Virus record (IMG/VR): IMGVR_UViG_3300042446_001106
Location: 1 to 47,834 of that record
Strand: one strand, 5' to 3'
DNA: 47,834 bases
Origin: a virus
Shown here: positions 7,855-16,070 of the stretch, piece after piece
Position numbering within the stretch: the stretch's first letter is position 1
How the letters are laid out: each line of letters begins with the position of its first letter
Position numbers and translations under genes: made by a program
Notes under the pieces: generated by a model
What the model was told of the DNA's origin: nothing
The model's input: the letters and a program-made list of their open reading frames with translations, nothing else
Databases searched by the model: none

Positions 7855-8180
7855 AAAAAGTGTGGGATAGAAAAGCAACTCGAGATTGGATTGCTCAGTT
7901 AGAGCACAGAATCGAAGACATTCGATACTACATGGAACGTACTATTCAGTGGTGTGAAGCTAATGATGTGTACAGTGACAGAACAGTTTTCGCCTGTATC
8001 ATTATGACATCAGTATGGGTTAGCCATCTGCGTAATGAACCCATAACCAAAAAAGAGTTATTTGAAATGCTGGGCGTTAAAGGTTGGGAAGGCATTGATG
8101 ATGCCATATACCAGTTTAACGAGGAATACGAATCGTTTGAACACGAAGAACTACTGGAAATGGTTGCAAGCTCATTTTAA
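7851..8180 (+). CDS. Hypothetical protein linked to the Fe-S pair
   Basis: 109 residues, acidic in its C-terminal third (FNEEYESFEHEELLEM), mainly helical, two Trp-rich patches (WDRKATRDWIAQLEH; WCEAND), no signal. It overlaps the A-type carrier by four bases, so it belongs to the same operon. I do not recognise the family. It is longer than IscX and has no J-domain HPD motif, so it is neither IscX nor HscB. Confidence 0.75.
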   Translation: MKKVWDRKATRDWIAQLEHRIEDIRYYMERTIQWCEANDVYSDRTVFACIIMTSVWVSHLRNEPITKKELFEMLGVKGWEGIDDAIYQFNEEYESFEHEELLEMVASSF

Positions 8181-8209
8181 TTGACTGTTGATAACATAGA
8201 TGTTATAAT
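8181..8209 (+). promoter_or_regulatory. sigma70-type promoter within a 9-bp inverted repeat
   Basis: TTGACT, 17 bases, TATAAT. TAACATAGA (8192-8200) and TCTATGTTA (8213-8221) form a 9-bp inverted repeat with the -10 box in its 12-base loop. Serves the gene at 8239. Confidence 0.78.
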
Positions 8210-8238
8210 AAGTCTATGTTAACTACAAGAAAGTCAAT

Positions 8239-8628
8239 ATGAGTATGCATCTTGAAGGCCCTTGGTTGTCTACTACTGGCAAACGAAAAGGCAAACAAAA
8301 GTTTGCTTCATCAGAAGCCAAACGTCGAGCAGAGCAGTTGGACCAAGATTGGAAAGACATCCAAAAAAAGTGGGGTGTTGAGGCGGAAGAAAAGAAACGT
8401 AAGCGAGCAATGTCCGCTGAGCCGTTGCAGTACTCTTTAAACAGCCCCAATCAACGTACTACTGCACATATTCCCAGTCGTGGCGATAGTACAGGAAATG
8501 CCATACTTAAACCTAATCCAGTTTATACTGGCACTAAAGTTAAAGGTATTGGTACCATGCATAAAAGCAATGCTGTGCCAATTTTTAGCGACGAAGAGGC
8601 TATTGCAATATCTACAATGCGTAGATAA
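8239..8628 (+). CDS. Conserved phage hypothetical protein
   Basis: 129 residues. The N-terminal half is highly charged (GKRKGKQKFASSEAKRRAEQ; KKWGVEAEEKKRKRA). The C-terminal half has a conserved-looking segment: HIPSRGDS, NPVYTGTKVKGIGTMHKSN, SDEEAIAISTMRR. This MHKSN...FS-EEA...MRR pattern is one I associate with many phage hypothetical proteins; the function is unknown. It starts a new transcription unit behind the promoter at 8181. Confidence 0.8.
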   Translation: MSMHLEGPWLSTTGKRKGKQKFASSEAKRRAEQLDQDWKDIQKKWGVEAEEKKRKRAMSAEPLQYSLNSPNQRTTAHIPSRGDSTGNAILKPNPVYTGTKVKGIGTMHKSNAVPIFSDEEAIAISTMRR

Positions 8629-8657
8629 GTAATTAACTATCATAAAAAGGAGAAGAA

Positions 8658-9188
8658 ATGATTAAGCTCATTAAAATCTTACTTGTATTGATCGGTCTAG
8701 CACTTGTTGGATTTATTGGATACAAAGCGGTCATGTATAAACTTGACCCAACTAAGCAATTGGTTATGAAAAACACTTCAGTAACAGCTGAAGTTAGAAA
8801 TAAGCAATTAGAATGCTTGGCTCGTAATATCTATTACGAAGCAGGTAATCAACCTTTTGAAGGTAAAGTTGCTGTAGCACAGGTTACTATTAATCGTGCA
8901 GAAAGCGGACAATTTCCCTCCGATATCTGCAAAGTAGTTTACCAAAAGAATGTAGTGTACGAACGTGTACTTTGTCAGTTTAGTTGGTATTGTGAAACAG
9001 CCACTATGATGAGGCCAAAAAACACAGCCGTATTTAAAGAAAGCGAAATGGTTGCACGACAGGTTCTATTGGAAGGGTTCCGTTTGCCTAGTTTGAAAAA
9101 TGCATTATATTTTCACGCTACGCACATCAATCCAAAATGGAACAGAGAACAAGTAGCCGTTATCGCAGGTCACGTATTTTACAAATAA
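8658..9188 (+). CDS. SleB-type cell-wall hydrolase (endolysin candidate)
   Basis: 176 residues, AAGGAG upstream. An N-terminal hydrophobic helix (LIKILLVLIGLALVGFIGYK) acts as a signal anchor. The catalytic domain has the Hydrolase_2/SleB layout: CLARNIYYEAGNQ with the catalytic Glu, VAVAQVTINR, and near the end ALYFHATHINPKW. These enzymes cleave the glycan strands of peptidoglycan. The anchor suggests a membrane-tethered or signal-arrest-release lysin. A small multi-pass membrane protein follows directly, consistent with a lysis cassette. Confidence 0.9.
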   Translation: MIKLIKILLVLIGLALVGFIGYKAVMYKLDPTKQLVMKNTSVTAEVRNKQLECLARNIYYEAGNQPFEGKVAVAQVTINRAESGQFPSDICKVVYQKNVVYERVLCQFSWYCETATMMRPKNTAVFKESEMVARQVLLEGFRLPSLKNALYFHATHINPKWNREQVAVIAGHVFYK

Positions 9189-9197
9189 AGGAAAGTT

Positions 9198-9518
9198 ATG
9201 CAAATTAGTTTAAGAGAATTGGTTAATCTTAAAAAGATGAGAGACAGCCTCACCGAGAACATTGGACATCTTAGTGCAGAGACACTCGGATGGATTGGTG
9301 TTATTCTAGTACATTTGGCTACTATTCCAACACTAGTTGCAGTACTTACTGGCCTAACCGAAAAGTTACCCCCAGTTGATATGGTTGCCCTAATGTGGTT
9401 AGGCCTGTTTACATTCTTTGTCAGAAGTGTTATTGCCAAAGATTTGTTAAACATTATCACAATTGGTTTTGGATTCTTTGTCCAAGCTATGTTGATGGCA
9501 TTGATTATTTTTAAATAA
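9198..9518 (+). CDS. Multi-pass membrane protein, holin candidate
   Basis: 106 residues with three predicted membrane helices (around residues 29-49, 63-78 and 84-105) and a charged N-terminus. It lies nine bases after the lysin stop with a good ribosome site (AAAGGAAA). Size, topology and position suit a holin, but no family signature is visible, so this is an inference from context. Confidence 0.75.
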   Translation: MQISLRELVNLKKMRDSLTENIGHLSAETLGWIGVILVHLATIPTLVAVLTGLTEKLPPVDMVALMWLGLFTFFVRSVIAKDLLNIITIGFGFFVQAMLMALIIFK

Positions 9519-9528
9519 CCAAAAAACA

Positions 9529-9557
9529 TTGACACATCAACCCTCTGATAGTATAAT
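9529..9557 (+). promoter_or_regulatory. sigma70 promoter nested in a terminator
   Basis: Consensus TTGACA, 17 bases, TATAAT. The -10 box sits in the loop of the rho-independent terminator at 9541-9577, and TAGTAT/ATACTA arms flank it. It reads into the gene at 9604. Confidence 0.8.
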
Positions 9558-9577
9558 AGATACTACAGAGGGTTTTT
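9541..9577 (+). terminator. Rho-independent terminator containing a promoter -10 box
   Basis: CCCTCTG (9541-9547) pairs with CAGAGGG (9566-9572), inner arms TAGTAT/ATACTA extend the stem, then TTTTTATTTT. It ends the lysin transcription unit. Confidence 0.8.
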
Positions 9578-9603
9578 ATTTTAACACACACAGAAAGGTA
9601 GAT

Positions 9604-9732
9604 ATGAGAAACTTTGTAATCGGTACAATCTTTGGATTGGTTTTAGCTACTGTTGGATTCAGCGGCATTGCTAAAATGTTGGATAGAGGCGTAGACACAG
9701 TTAAAACACACTCACAGGAAATGGCAAAATGA
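9604..9732 (+). CDS. Small membrane-anchored protein
   Basis: 42 residues: one membrane helix near the N-terminus (FVIGTIFGLVLATVGFSGIA) and a short hydrophilic tail. The start was placed at 9604 because the promoter ending at 9557 lies inside the longer open frame and AAAGG precedes this ATG. Overlaps the lipoprotein gene by ATGA. Confidence 0.65.
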   Translation: MRNFVIGTIFGLVLATVGFSGIAKMLDRGVDTVKTHSQEMAK

Positions 9733-10202
9733 AAAAGTTTATTTTAATCCCCATTGTTGCGGCACTGGCTGCTTGTTCAGGCATGAAGACCGTTGAGAAT
9801 CGCAAAGAATACGCACAACCTGATTGGTACCAAGAATGCCAGCAAGCAGGTGTTAAAGGTTACTTCTGGTGGAAGAAGGAGTTCGCCTACGCATGTGGCG
9901 GCGGTGAGTCGCTCCACGCTCAAGCAGCCGAAGAGCAGATGTATGCTATTGCAATGAACAACTTTGCAAAACGTATCAACTCAGAAGTCAACAGTGAAAC
10001 AAAGATTGATTTCATCAACGATAAGAAGAGTACAAAAACTTCTATCTCCTATGTGGTTAAGAACACAACTATTCGCGAACACATGAAAACAGAAACTGCA
10101 CAGTTTACTATGCAGGGTCGTCACTATACCTTTGTGCGTCTTGAGATGCCTAAGGAAGTGTTCAACCAATTGATTGCCGAAGCCAAAGCGCAAAAGCAAT
10201 GA
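9729..10202 (+). CDS. LPP20-like outer-membrane lipoprotein
   Basis: 157 residues. Signal peptide with lipobox LAAC (Cys 16), followed by Ser-Gly, favouring outer-membrane sorting. The mature part (PDWYQECQQAGVKGYFWWKK, GGGESLHAQAAEEQMYAIAM) resembles the LPP20 lipoprotein fold: a small domain that begins with P-x-W and contains an AxxxA helix. It overlaps genes on both sides by four bases. It could be an envelope modifier or superinfection-exclusion factor. Confidence 0.82.
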   Translation: MKKFILIPIVAALAACSGMKTVENRKEYAQPDWYQECQQAGVKGYFWWKKEFAYACGGGESLHAQAAEEQMYAIAMNNFAKRINSEVNSETKIDFINDKKSTKTSISYVVKNTTIREHMKTETAQFTMQGRHYTFVRLEMPKEVFNQLIAEAKAQKQ

Positions 10203-10531
10203 AACTACTACTAGTACTGGCATTAGCAGTTCCGGTTGTTTTAACAGGTTGCTCTAGTGCGCCTGTTAAAACAACCCAGCGGCAATACTGCTACACTAGC
10301 CAAGAGATTAAAACTAAAGATAAAGAAACTGTCTCTAGTGAAACCACAGTTAAATGTAATGACGATCCTATTGAACAAATGGTTGTTAAAAAGATTGGCA
10401 TTGCACGAGACTGCGGCGAATACAAATATGTTATGACCCTTAATGGTCGACCTGTTGAAAGGATTGGATATGCATGTCAAAAATATAATGGCACTTGGGA
10501 AGTTGTTCCTCATCCTAGCATGTTCCAATAG
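10199..10531 (+). CDS. Small lipoprotein
   Basis: 110 residues with signal peptide and lipobox LTGC (Cys 18) followed by Ser-Ser. Four further cysteines (QYCYTS, VKCNDD, RDCGEY, YACQKY) suggest two disulfides in the periplasm. It overlaps the preceding lipoprotein gene by ATGA and the next gene by 62 bases in a different frame. No family recognised. Confidence 0.8.
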   Translation: MKLLLVLALAVPVVLTGCSSAPVKTTQRQYCYTSQEIKTKDKETVSSETTVKCNDDPIEQMVVKKIGIARDCGEYKYVMTLNGRPVERIGYACQKYNGTWEVVPHPSMFQ

Positions 10532-10895
10532 TTACGCTCAATCATGGTCTGGTCCGATGAATCGTGATCGTATTAAAAACGATGGATTATTGGCCTTTAC
10601 CTACAACATGTCGATTTATTACGGATCAAGATTACCTAAAGCAGATAATGCTTTGCATTCTCAGGCAGTTTATCACGCACTGAATAATCTTGACAACGGA
10701 GAACTTATTGAATGGTACAATGACCGAACTAACAGTCACGGAAAGGCACGTATAGTTTATACTATACCAGGAAGTGGGACTATTTGTCGACGTATTCATA
10801 GTTTGGTGCAGACAGCTGACCGTTCAAACAACTATGAAGACACTGCCTGTTATAATAACAACACTAATACCTGGACTTTTGTCGATAAATATTAG
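10470..10895 (+). CDS. Exported surface-antigen-like protein
   Basis: 141 residues. Start set at 10470 because AAAGGA lies just upstream and a signal peptide follows (LGKLFLILACSNSYA, cleavage before QSWSG). The C-terminal part (ELIEWYNDRTNSHGKARIVY, then SGTICRRIHS, EDTACYNNNTNTW) has the layout of the C-terminal domain of rickettsial-type 17 kDa surface antigens: W-x-N-x-x-T, G, C-R, ...T-A-C-x-x-x...W. Its first 62 bases overlap the upstream lipoprotein gene out of frame. Likely periplasmic or outer membrane; role unknown. Confidence 0.75.
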   Translation: MHVKNIMALGKLFLILACSNSYAQSWSGPMNRDRIKNDGLLAFTYNMSIYYGSRLPKADNALHSQAVYHALNNLDNGELIEWYNDRTNSHGKARIVYTIPGSGTICRRIHSLVQTADRSNNYEDTACYNNNTNTWTFVDKY

Positions 10896-10898
10896 TCT

Positions 10899-12281
10899 AT
10901 GAAGATTACATTAGCAGATAAATTTATCGCATACCTTGCGCTATTCAGTGGATTGACTATATCTGCTGTGGCCATTTGGTACTCAGTAGCAGGACTGGTT
11001 AGCATTTTTGCGGCCGCAGTAATACCTATTATTGTTATGGGTGTGGTATTAGAGGTTAGCAAACTTATTGCCACAGTATGGCTCAAGCTGAATTGGTCTC
11101 GTGCTCCTGTGTTTATCCGATCATATCTGATAGCGGCCATTGCTATCCTAATGATTATAACATCAATGGGTATCTTTGGATTCCTAAGTAAAGCACACAG
11201 CGATGCTGGTCTAGTGTCAGGCGATGTGCAAGCCAAAATTGCAGTCTACGATGAAAAAATTAAAACAGCCAAAGAAAATATTGAAGCCAACCGCAAACAA
11301 CTTAAACAGATGGATGAGGCGGTTGACCAAGTCATGGGTCGCAGTTCAGATGAGAAAGGTGCCGACAAAGCGGTTTCAATACGCAAAGCTCAGTCTCGTG
11401 ATCGCAGTGCGTTGGCCAAAGACATTGAAGCCAACCAGAAGCTTATTGCTACTCTTAATGACCAAGCCGCACCTATTCGAGCAGAAGTACGAAAAGTAGA
11501 AGCGGAGGTAGGCCCAATCAAATACATTGCGGCATTTGTCTATGGAGATAATCCAGATGCTAACGTACTAGAAAAAGCTGTCACTTGGGTAATCATTATT
11601 ATCGTATCAGTCTTTGATCCGTTAGCAGTTATCCTATTGCTTGCCAGTCAATATAGTTTCCAATGGTTCCGTAAGTCCCGTGAAGATGAAGAACTATTAC
11701 ATAGCACAGTCCCATTGCATGTTGCAGATGAAACTCCTAAAGAGCCTATGAAGTTTGTTGATCCGGGAGAGCATCCTGATGATCACTTAGAAACGGAACT
11801 GGCCGAACCTGAGCCGGTTGTAGAGAAAACTCTAGCAGAACAACATCCTTACTTAAATCAGCCGTTCAGTCATTTTAAAAATTTAACACCCGTAGTTCAT
11901 AAACCTGAACCTGTTGTTGAAGAAAAAACTGATCCACTAGACCAATGGAACAAAATGATTGAAGCGGCTGAAGAAGAAGTAGCTAAAGAAAAAACTCCTG
12001 ACGAAATTCTCAACGAAGGTTTAAACGAACCAACATACCAATTACTTCCAGAATTACAAGAAACATTGAACAAGACAGAGTGGCCAGATAATCCTGCAAA
12101 AGGCGACCGATGCGTAATGTTCGTTGACGGTGCTAATCGAAGTTTTATCTTTAATGGTAACGTTTGGATAGATGCTGATCATTCAGATCCAGGAGCTGTT
12201 AATGCCTTGGACGAATCAAAAAAAAAGAGCACATACATAATCAAAGATCAGAATCAACAGATCAAGAAGACCAAAGAGTAA
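10899..12281 (+). CDS. Large membrane coiled-coil protein
   Basis: 460 residues. Four predicted membrane helices: about 9-30, 33-52, 70-90 and, after a coiled-coil region, 222-245. Between helices 3 and 4 is a long charged coiled coil (KIAVYDEKIKTAKENIEANR...), and the last 200 residues are soluble, acidic and Pro/Glu-rich. Overall it resembles DUF4407-type membrane proteins seen in large phages. It could remodel the inner membrane or hold a complex at it. No enzymatic motif. Confidence 0.82.
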   Translation: MKITLADKFIAYLALFSGLTISAVAIWYSVAGLVSIFAAAVIPIIVMGVVLEVSKLIATVWLKLNWSRAPVFIRSYLIAAIAILMIITSMGIFGFLSKAHSDAGLVSGDVQAKIAVYDEKIKTAKENIEANRKQLKQMDEAVDQVMGRSSDEKGADKAVSIRKAQSRDRSALAKDIEANQKLIATLNDQAAPIRAEVRKVEAEVGPIKYIAAFVYGDNPDANVLEKAVTWVIIIIVSVFDPLAVILLLASQYSFQWFRKSREDEELLHSTVPLHVADETPKEPMKFVDPGEHPDDHLETELAEPEPVVEKTLAEQHPYLNQPFSHFKNLTPVVHKPEPVVEEKTDPLDQWNKMIEAAEEEVAKEKTPDEILNEGLNEPTYQLLPELQETLNKTEWPDNPAKGDRCVMFVDGANRSFIFNGNVWIDADHSDPGAVNALDESKKKSTYIIKDQNQQIKKTKE

Positions 12282-12284
12282 GTT

Positions 12285-12371
12285 ATGTGCAGAACTCAGA
12301 ACAAAATCCAAATTCATTATGGACAAGAATTAAACACCGAGACAGCTAATTATAATATACATAAGCGATAA
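12285..12371 (+). CDS. Possible 28-residue peptide
   Basis: MCRTQNKIQIHYGQELNTET... in a short frame between two real genes. There is no convincing ribosome site, only proximity to the upstream stop. It may be the eroded tail of the upstream gene. Weak call. Confidence 0.25.
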   Translation: MCRTQNKIQIHYGQELNTETANYNIHKR

Positions 12372-12372
12372 T

Positions 12373-12798
12373 ATGAATATTGGAAAAATTAATTTAATTA
12401 CACCTCCGGATAAGTTGTTTAATCTTAATCCCGGATACTTACTAATCAAACCAAGTACTAAGGTAAAGATGCAGTTCCAACAACTGCTTAGTCAAAGTAT
12501 AGATGACTTGAATGTGTATATGTACGATACTGACGAAGTTGACATCGAATGGATGCTAAGTGTTAGTCAGCAAGCAGATTTTATCATTATTGATATTGAC
12601 AACTGCGATTCTGTTACTAAACAGTTTGTTAGCTTTTTACTAGCACAACCAAATACTCACTATTTGACTAGTGACGAAATCACTCCTTGGCACCTAATTA
12701 GCCGCAATAGGATATATAACTTAGACTGGATTTTAGATGCTCTAAAAGACCAGGACGAAGAAAATGATGAACCAGAAGAGGAAAATGATGAGGAATAA
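12373..12798 (+). CDS. Hypothetical protein with acidic tail
   Basis: 141 residues with a compact alpha/beta-looking body (FIIIDIDNCD in mid-protein, WHLISRNRIYNLDWILDAL near the end) and a nearly all-acidic C-terminus (DQDEENDEPEEENDEE). It overlaps the bS21 gene by 11 bases. No family recognised. A TATAAT lies at 12351 but without a convincing -35. Confidence 0.75.
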   Translation: MNIGKINLITPPDKLFNLNPGYLLIKPSTKVKMQFQQLLSQSIDDLNVYMYDTDEVDIEWMLSVSQQADFIIIDIDNCDSVTKQFVSFLLAQPNTHYLTSDEITPWHLISRNRIYNLDWILDALKDQDEENDEPEEENDEE

Positions 12799-13021
12799 TC
12801 ATATTAAGGGAACAGTAATTGTTCTAAAAGAAGGTGAGGATGTTAACCGTGCTCTACGCCGATTTAAAAATAAAATTGAAGATTTAGGTATTCTCAAAGT
12901 ACTTCAATCAAAAGAGTTTTATGAAAAGCCAACTACTGAGCGTAAGCGTAAGAAATCGGCTGCTAAGGCTCGTTGGCGAAAACAGTTGGAAAAAGATGCA
13001 TTACCTAAAAAAATGTATTGA
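12788..13021 (+). CDS. rpsU: Ribosomal protein bS21
   Basis: 77 residues. The family signature is clear: VIVLKEGEDVNRALRRFKNK, then KEFYEKPTTERKRKKSAAKA and a Lys/Arg-rich C-terminus. bS21 sits near the anti-Shine-Dalgarno end of 16S rRNA and affects initiation; phage-encoded copies are known and thought to bias host ribosomes. GAGGA precedes two adjacent ATGs; the second (12788) has the better spacing. The start lies inside the upstream gene. Confidence 0.96.
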   Translation: MRNNHIKGTVIVLKEGEDVNRALRRFKNKIEDLGILKVLQSKEFYEKPTTERKRKKSAAKARWRKQLEKDALPKKMY

Positions 13022-13046
13022 CCTTTTAGATTAGATCTGCTATAAT
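13018..13046 (+). promoter_or_regulatory. sigma70-type promoter and leader hairpin
   Basis: TTGACC, 17 bases, TATAAT. The leader that follows contains GTAAGTT (13047-13053) and AACTTAC (13068-13074), a 7-bp hairpin ending directly at the exonuclease start codon with the weak GAAAG ribosome site in its loop. Confidence 0.75.
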
Positions 13047-13074
13047 GTAAGTTACTTATTTAGAAAGAACTTAC

Positions 13075-13659
13075 ATGGCAAATACAGATTTAATGATTGA
13101 CTTAGAGACATTGGCGACATCTCCGGATGCCGCCATTCTTACGATAGGCGCAGTAAAGTTTGATCCGTTTGGGGATGATGTTAAAGACCCTAAATGTGAG
13201 AAGTTTTATGTTCGAGTAGATCTTGACTCGTGCGATGCACTAGGATTAGTTACTAGTGATGCTACTGTAGAATGGTGGGCTAATCAAAGTAAAGAAGCAC
13301 AGGACGAAGCGTTCAGTGAAGTTGATCGTATCCCGATTACTGAAGCATTTAATCGTCTGTACAAATTTGCCTGGGGTGCCAAACGTGTGTGGTCACATGG
13401 TGCAAGTTTTGACATTGTAATCTGTGAGCATGTGTTTAAAAAGATTGGTAAGGCAGTGCCCTGGCAGTTCTGGGAAGCACGTTGCACACGTACACTATTT
13501 GATATTGGCATTAACCCGCATCGTCCTCCTGTACTCAAACATCACGCATTAGAAGATGCATGGAATCAAGCAGTAGGCGTACAAAATGTGTTTAACACAT
13601 TAAAAACAAGTACTACCAGTGCCGGACAATACATACAACCATTTGCAAGAGAAAGATAA
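13075..13659 (+). CDS. DEDDh 3'-5' exonuclease (DexA/RNase T-like)
   Basis: 194 residues. Exo I motif MIDLETL (residues 7-13) supplies the first Asp and Glu, WSHGASFDIVI the second Asp, and HHALEDAWNQA the final His and Asp of a DEDDh active site. T4 DexA is a similar stand-alone exonuclease. Likely cytoplasmic, acting on DNA ends or RNA. It has its own promoter at 13018. Confidence 0.92.
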   Translation: MANTDLMIDLETLATSPDAAILTIGAVKFDPFGDDVKDPKCEKFYVRVDLDSCDALGLVTSDATVEWWANQSKEAQDEAFSEVDRIPITEAFNRLYKFAWGAKRVWSHGASFDIVICEHVFKKIGKAVPWQFWEARCTRTLFDIGINPHRPPVLKHHALEDAWNQAVGVQNVFNTLKTSTTSAGQYIQPFARER

Positions 13660-13660
13660 T

Positions 13661-13804
13661 ATGAATGATTTTGAAATTGCACTACTAATGGTGCTAATGT
13701 TTATTCAAGGTATTACAGTTGGATACATTCTATGGGCACCACTAACATCTTTCAAACAAGGACTTATTGATGGTCTATCGTTAAAATTCCTTTGGAGAAA
13801 ATAA
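13661..13804 (+). CDS. Small single-pass membrane protein
   Basis: 47 residues dominated by one hydrophobic helix (FEIALLMVLMFIQGITVGYI). GAGAAAG upstream. One base after the exonuclease stop and overlapping the next start as TAATG, so it is part of the same operon. Function unknown. Confidence 0.7.
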   Translation: MNDFEIALLMVLMFIQGITVGYILWAPLTSFKQGLIDGLSLKFLWRK

Positions 13805-14088
13805 TGGACGAACAAACATATGAAGTTATGGCTATCCTACAAGAGGAAGCCGCAGAAGTTATACAGGCTGTTAGCAAATGCTACAGATTCGGCCTGGACC
13901 ACTACAAGCCAGGAAAACCTCAAACTAACCGTCAACATTTAGAAGAAGAGATCGGCGATATGCTAGCTATGATCGACATTCTACAAAAAATGGACGAAGT
14001 TAGTTATAATAACATTGAGGCTGCTAGAGTAGCTAAAATTGAAAAACTAAAGCAGTGGTCCACAATTGAAATAGTTCAGGAAATGTGA
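13804..14088 (+). CDS. MazG-like nucleotide pyrophosphohydrolase
   Basis: 94 residues. EEAAEVIQAVSKCYRFG (from residue 14) and LEEEIGDMLAMIDIL (about residues 49-63) form the ExxE...ExxD metal-binding helices of the all-alpha NTP pyrophosphatase superfamily. MazG-like phage proteins are thought to hydrolyse (d)NTPs or modulate host stress nucleotides. Start chosen at ATG 13804 with GGAGA at good spacing. Confidence 0.88.
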   Translation: MDEQTYEVMAILQEEAAEVIQAVSKCYRFGLDHYKPGKPQTNRQHLEEEIGDMLAMIDILQKMDEVSYNNIEAARVAKIEKLKQWSTIEIVQEM

Positions 14089-14096
14089 GATAAATA
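14089..14096 (+). promoter_or_regulatory. Late-promoter-like box (GATAAATA) for dnaK
   Basis: One mismatch to TATAAATA, 79 bases before the dnaK start. The hsp20 gene has a comparable box at 16060. Confidence 0.45.
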
Positions 14097-14102
14097 AATT
14101 TG

Positions 14103-14174
14103 TACTAAAACGCCGTAAGGGTTTAGTATAGGACATGGTGTCCACAAAATCTTGCTTAAATTAAGGAGAAAATT
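14103..14174 (+). promoter_or_regulatory. Structured dnaK leader sharing 23 bases with the hsp20 leader
   Basis: Two hairpins (TACTAAA 14103-14109 with TTTAGTA 14122-14128; GGACA 14131-14135 with TGTCC 14139-14143) are followed by a 23-base segment (14148-14170) identical to that before hsp20 (16099-16121). The segment ends in the ribosome site AAGGAGAA. Within it CTTA can pair with TAAG overlapping the ribosome site. Confidence 0.65.
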
Positions 14175-16046
14175 ATGAGCAAAGTCATCGGTATCGATTT
14201 AGGTACAACAAATTCATGTGTAGCTATTATTGAAAATGGCGTCGCAAAAGTTATTGAGAATTCAGAAGGCGCACGTACTACACCTAGTATTGTTGCATAC
14301 GCTAATGATGAAATTCTAGTAGGCGCAAGTGCAAAGCGTCAAGCAGTAACAAACCCCAAGAACACAATCTATGCTAGCAAGCGACTAATTGGACGTAAGT
14401 TTGATGAAGCGGCTGTGCAAAAAGACATTGATCTAATGCCTTACACCATCATCAAGGCAGATAACGGTGATGCTTGGGTACAGGTAAATGAGGACAAACT
14501 AGCACCTCCACAAATTTCAGCTGAAGTACTTCGCAAGATGAAAAAGACTGCTGAGGACTATTTAGGTGCAGAGGTTACACAGGCAGTTATTACAGTACCA
14601 GCTTACTTTAATGACAGCCAACGTCAAGCCACTAAGGATGCAGGTAAGATTGCAGGTCTTGAAGTGCTACGTATTATTAACGAGCCTACTGCGGCTGCAC
14701 TGGCCTACGGTGTTGATAAGGCTGACAAGAAAGACAGCAAAGTTGCAGTATACGACTTGGGTGGTGGAACTTTTGATATCTCTATTATTGAGATTGCTAA
14801 TGTCGATGGCGACAAACAGATTGAAGTGTTAAGTACGAACGGTGATACATTCTTAGGTGGTGAAGACTTTGACCAACGCATCATGGACTTCTTGGTTGAT
14901 GAGTTTAAGAAAGAAAATGCAATTGATCTTAAGAAAGACATGCTGGCTCTACAACGCCTAAAAGAGGCTGCTGAAAAAGCCAAGATTGAATTGTCCAGCA
15001 GTGCCAGTACCAGCGTTAACTTGCCCTATATTACAGCAGACGCTAATGGCCCTAAGCATATGAACGTTACTATTAGCCGTAGTAAGCTAGAAAGCCTTGT
15101 TGAAGAATTGATTCAACGTAGTATTGAGCCATGCCGTATTGCTATTAAAGATGCAGGTGTGGATGTTAGCGAAATTGACGAGGTTATCCTTGTTGGTGGT
15201 ATGACACGCATGCCTAAGGTACAAGAAGCAGTTGAGAAGCTGTTCGGTAAGGCTCCACGTAAGGATGTTAACCCAGACGAAGCAGTTGCAGCGGGTGCGG
15301 CTGTACAAGGTGCTGTGCTAGCAGGTGACCGTAATGACGTATTGTTACTTGACGTTACTCCATTGAGCTTGGGTATCGAGACCATGGGCGGCATTATGGC
15401 CAAGTTGATCAACAAGAATACAACTATCCCAACTAAGGCTAGTCAAACATTCTCAACAGCAGAAGACAACCAACCAGCAGTTACTATCAAAGCGTTCCAG
15501 GGTGAGCGTGACCTAGTACAACATAACAAGCTATTAGGCGAGTTTAACTTAGAAGGTATCCAGCCACAACGTCGTGGTCAGCCACAGATCGAAGTTACAT
15601 TGGATATCGATGCCAACGGTATCATGCACGTAAGTGCTAAAGATAAAACCACTGGTAAAGAAAACAAGATTACTATCAAGTCAGACTCGGGTCTAACTAA
15701 AGAAGAAATCGAACGTATGGTACAAGAAGCAGAAGTTAACGCAGAGAGTGATAAGAAGACTCGTGAGTTGATCGAAGCACGTAACCAAGCAGAAGCACAG
15801 ATCCATAGCATTAAGAAAGATATGGAAGAAGTAGATGCAGAGTTATCGGCCGAAGTTAAAGACAAAGTTAACGAAGCTATCACTTCAGTAGATGCAGCAA
15901 TTATCACAGAAGATAAAGATGCCATTACACAAAAACTTAGCGACTTGTTTACTGCGGCTCAACCAGTGATGGAAGCTAAACAAAAGAAAGAAGAAGCTAA
16001 GAAGAATGAAACTCCGGTAGACGCAGAGTTTACTGAAGTTAACTAA
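14175..16046 (+). CDS. dnaK: Molecular chaperone DnaK (Hsp70), full length
   Basis: 623 residues, close to bacterial DnaK. The nucleotide-binding domain has [11 protein letters not shown] at the N-terminus, [26 protein letters not shown] and VGGMTRMP. The linker [10 protein letters not shown] leads to the substrate-binding domain ([20 protein letters not shown]), a helical lid, and the C-terminal DAEFTEVN characteristic of DnaK rather than HscA. Cytoplasmic, ATP-dependent refolding, normally with DnaJ and GrpE, neither of which is seen here, so host co-chaperones must be used. Codon use looks like that of the neighbours, so it is not an obvious recent capture. Confidence 0.98.
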   Translation: MSKVIGIDLGTTNSCVAIIENGVAKVIENSEGARTTPSIVAYANDEILVGASAKRQAVTNPKNTIYASKRLIGRKFDEAAVQKDIDLMPYTIIKADNGDAWVQVNEDKLAPPQISAEVLRKMKKTAEDYLGAEVTQAVITVPAYFNDSQRQATKDAGKIAGLEVLRIINEPTAAALAYGVDKADKKDSKVAVYDLGGGTFDISIIEIANVDGDKQIEVLSTNGDTFLGGEDFDQRIMDFLVDEFKKENAIDLKKDMLALQRLKEAAEKAKIELSSSASTSVNLPYITADANGPKHMNVTISRSKLESLVEELIQRSIEPCRIAIKDAGVDVSEIDEVILVGGMTRMPKVQEAVEKLFGKAPRKDVNPDEAVAAGAAVQGAVLAGDRNDVLLLDVTPLSLGIETMGGIMAKLINKNTTIPTKASQTFSTAEDNQPAVTIKAFQGERDLVQHNKLLGEFNLEGIQPQRRGQPQIEVTLDIDANGIMHVSAKDKTTGKENKITIKSDSGLTKEEIERMVQEAEVNAESDKKTRELIEARNQAEAQIHSIKKDMEEVDAELSAEVKDKVNEAITSVDAAIITEDKDAITQKLSDLFTAAQPVMEAKQKKEEAKKNETPVDAEFTEVN

Positions 16047-16059
16047 CACAGACACACAT

Positions 16060-16067
16060 AATAAATA
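16060..16067 (+). promoter_or_regulatory. Late-promoter-like box (AATAAATA) for hsp20
   Basis: AATAAATAC, one mismatch to the exact late box, upstream of the hsp20 leader hairpin. Confidence 0.45.
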
Positions 16068-16070
16068 CGT

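Noticed and set aside
12328-12356. sigma70 promoter before the gene at 12373
   Set aside because: TATAAT is present at 12351, but no acceptable -35 lies 16-18 bases upstream.
14175-16046. HscA (Fe-S chaperone) as partner of the phage IscU
   Set aside because: The C-terminal DAEFTEV and the overall sequence are those of DnaK, and the gene is 6.6 kb away from iscU.
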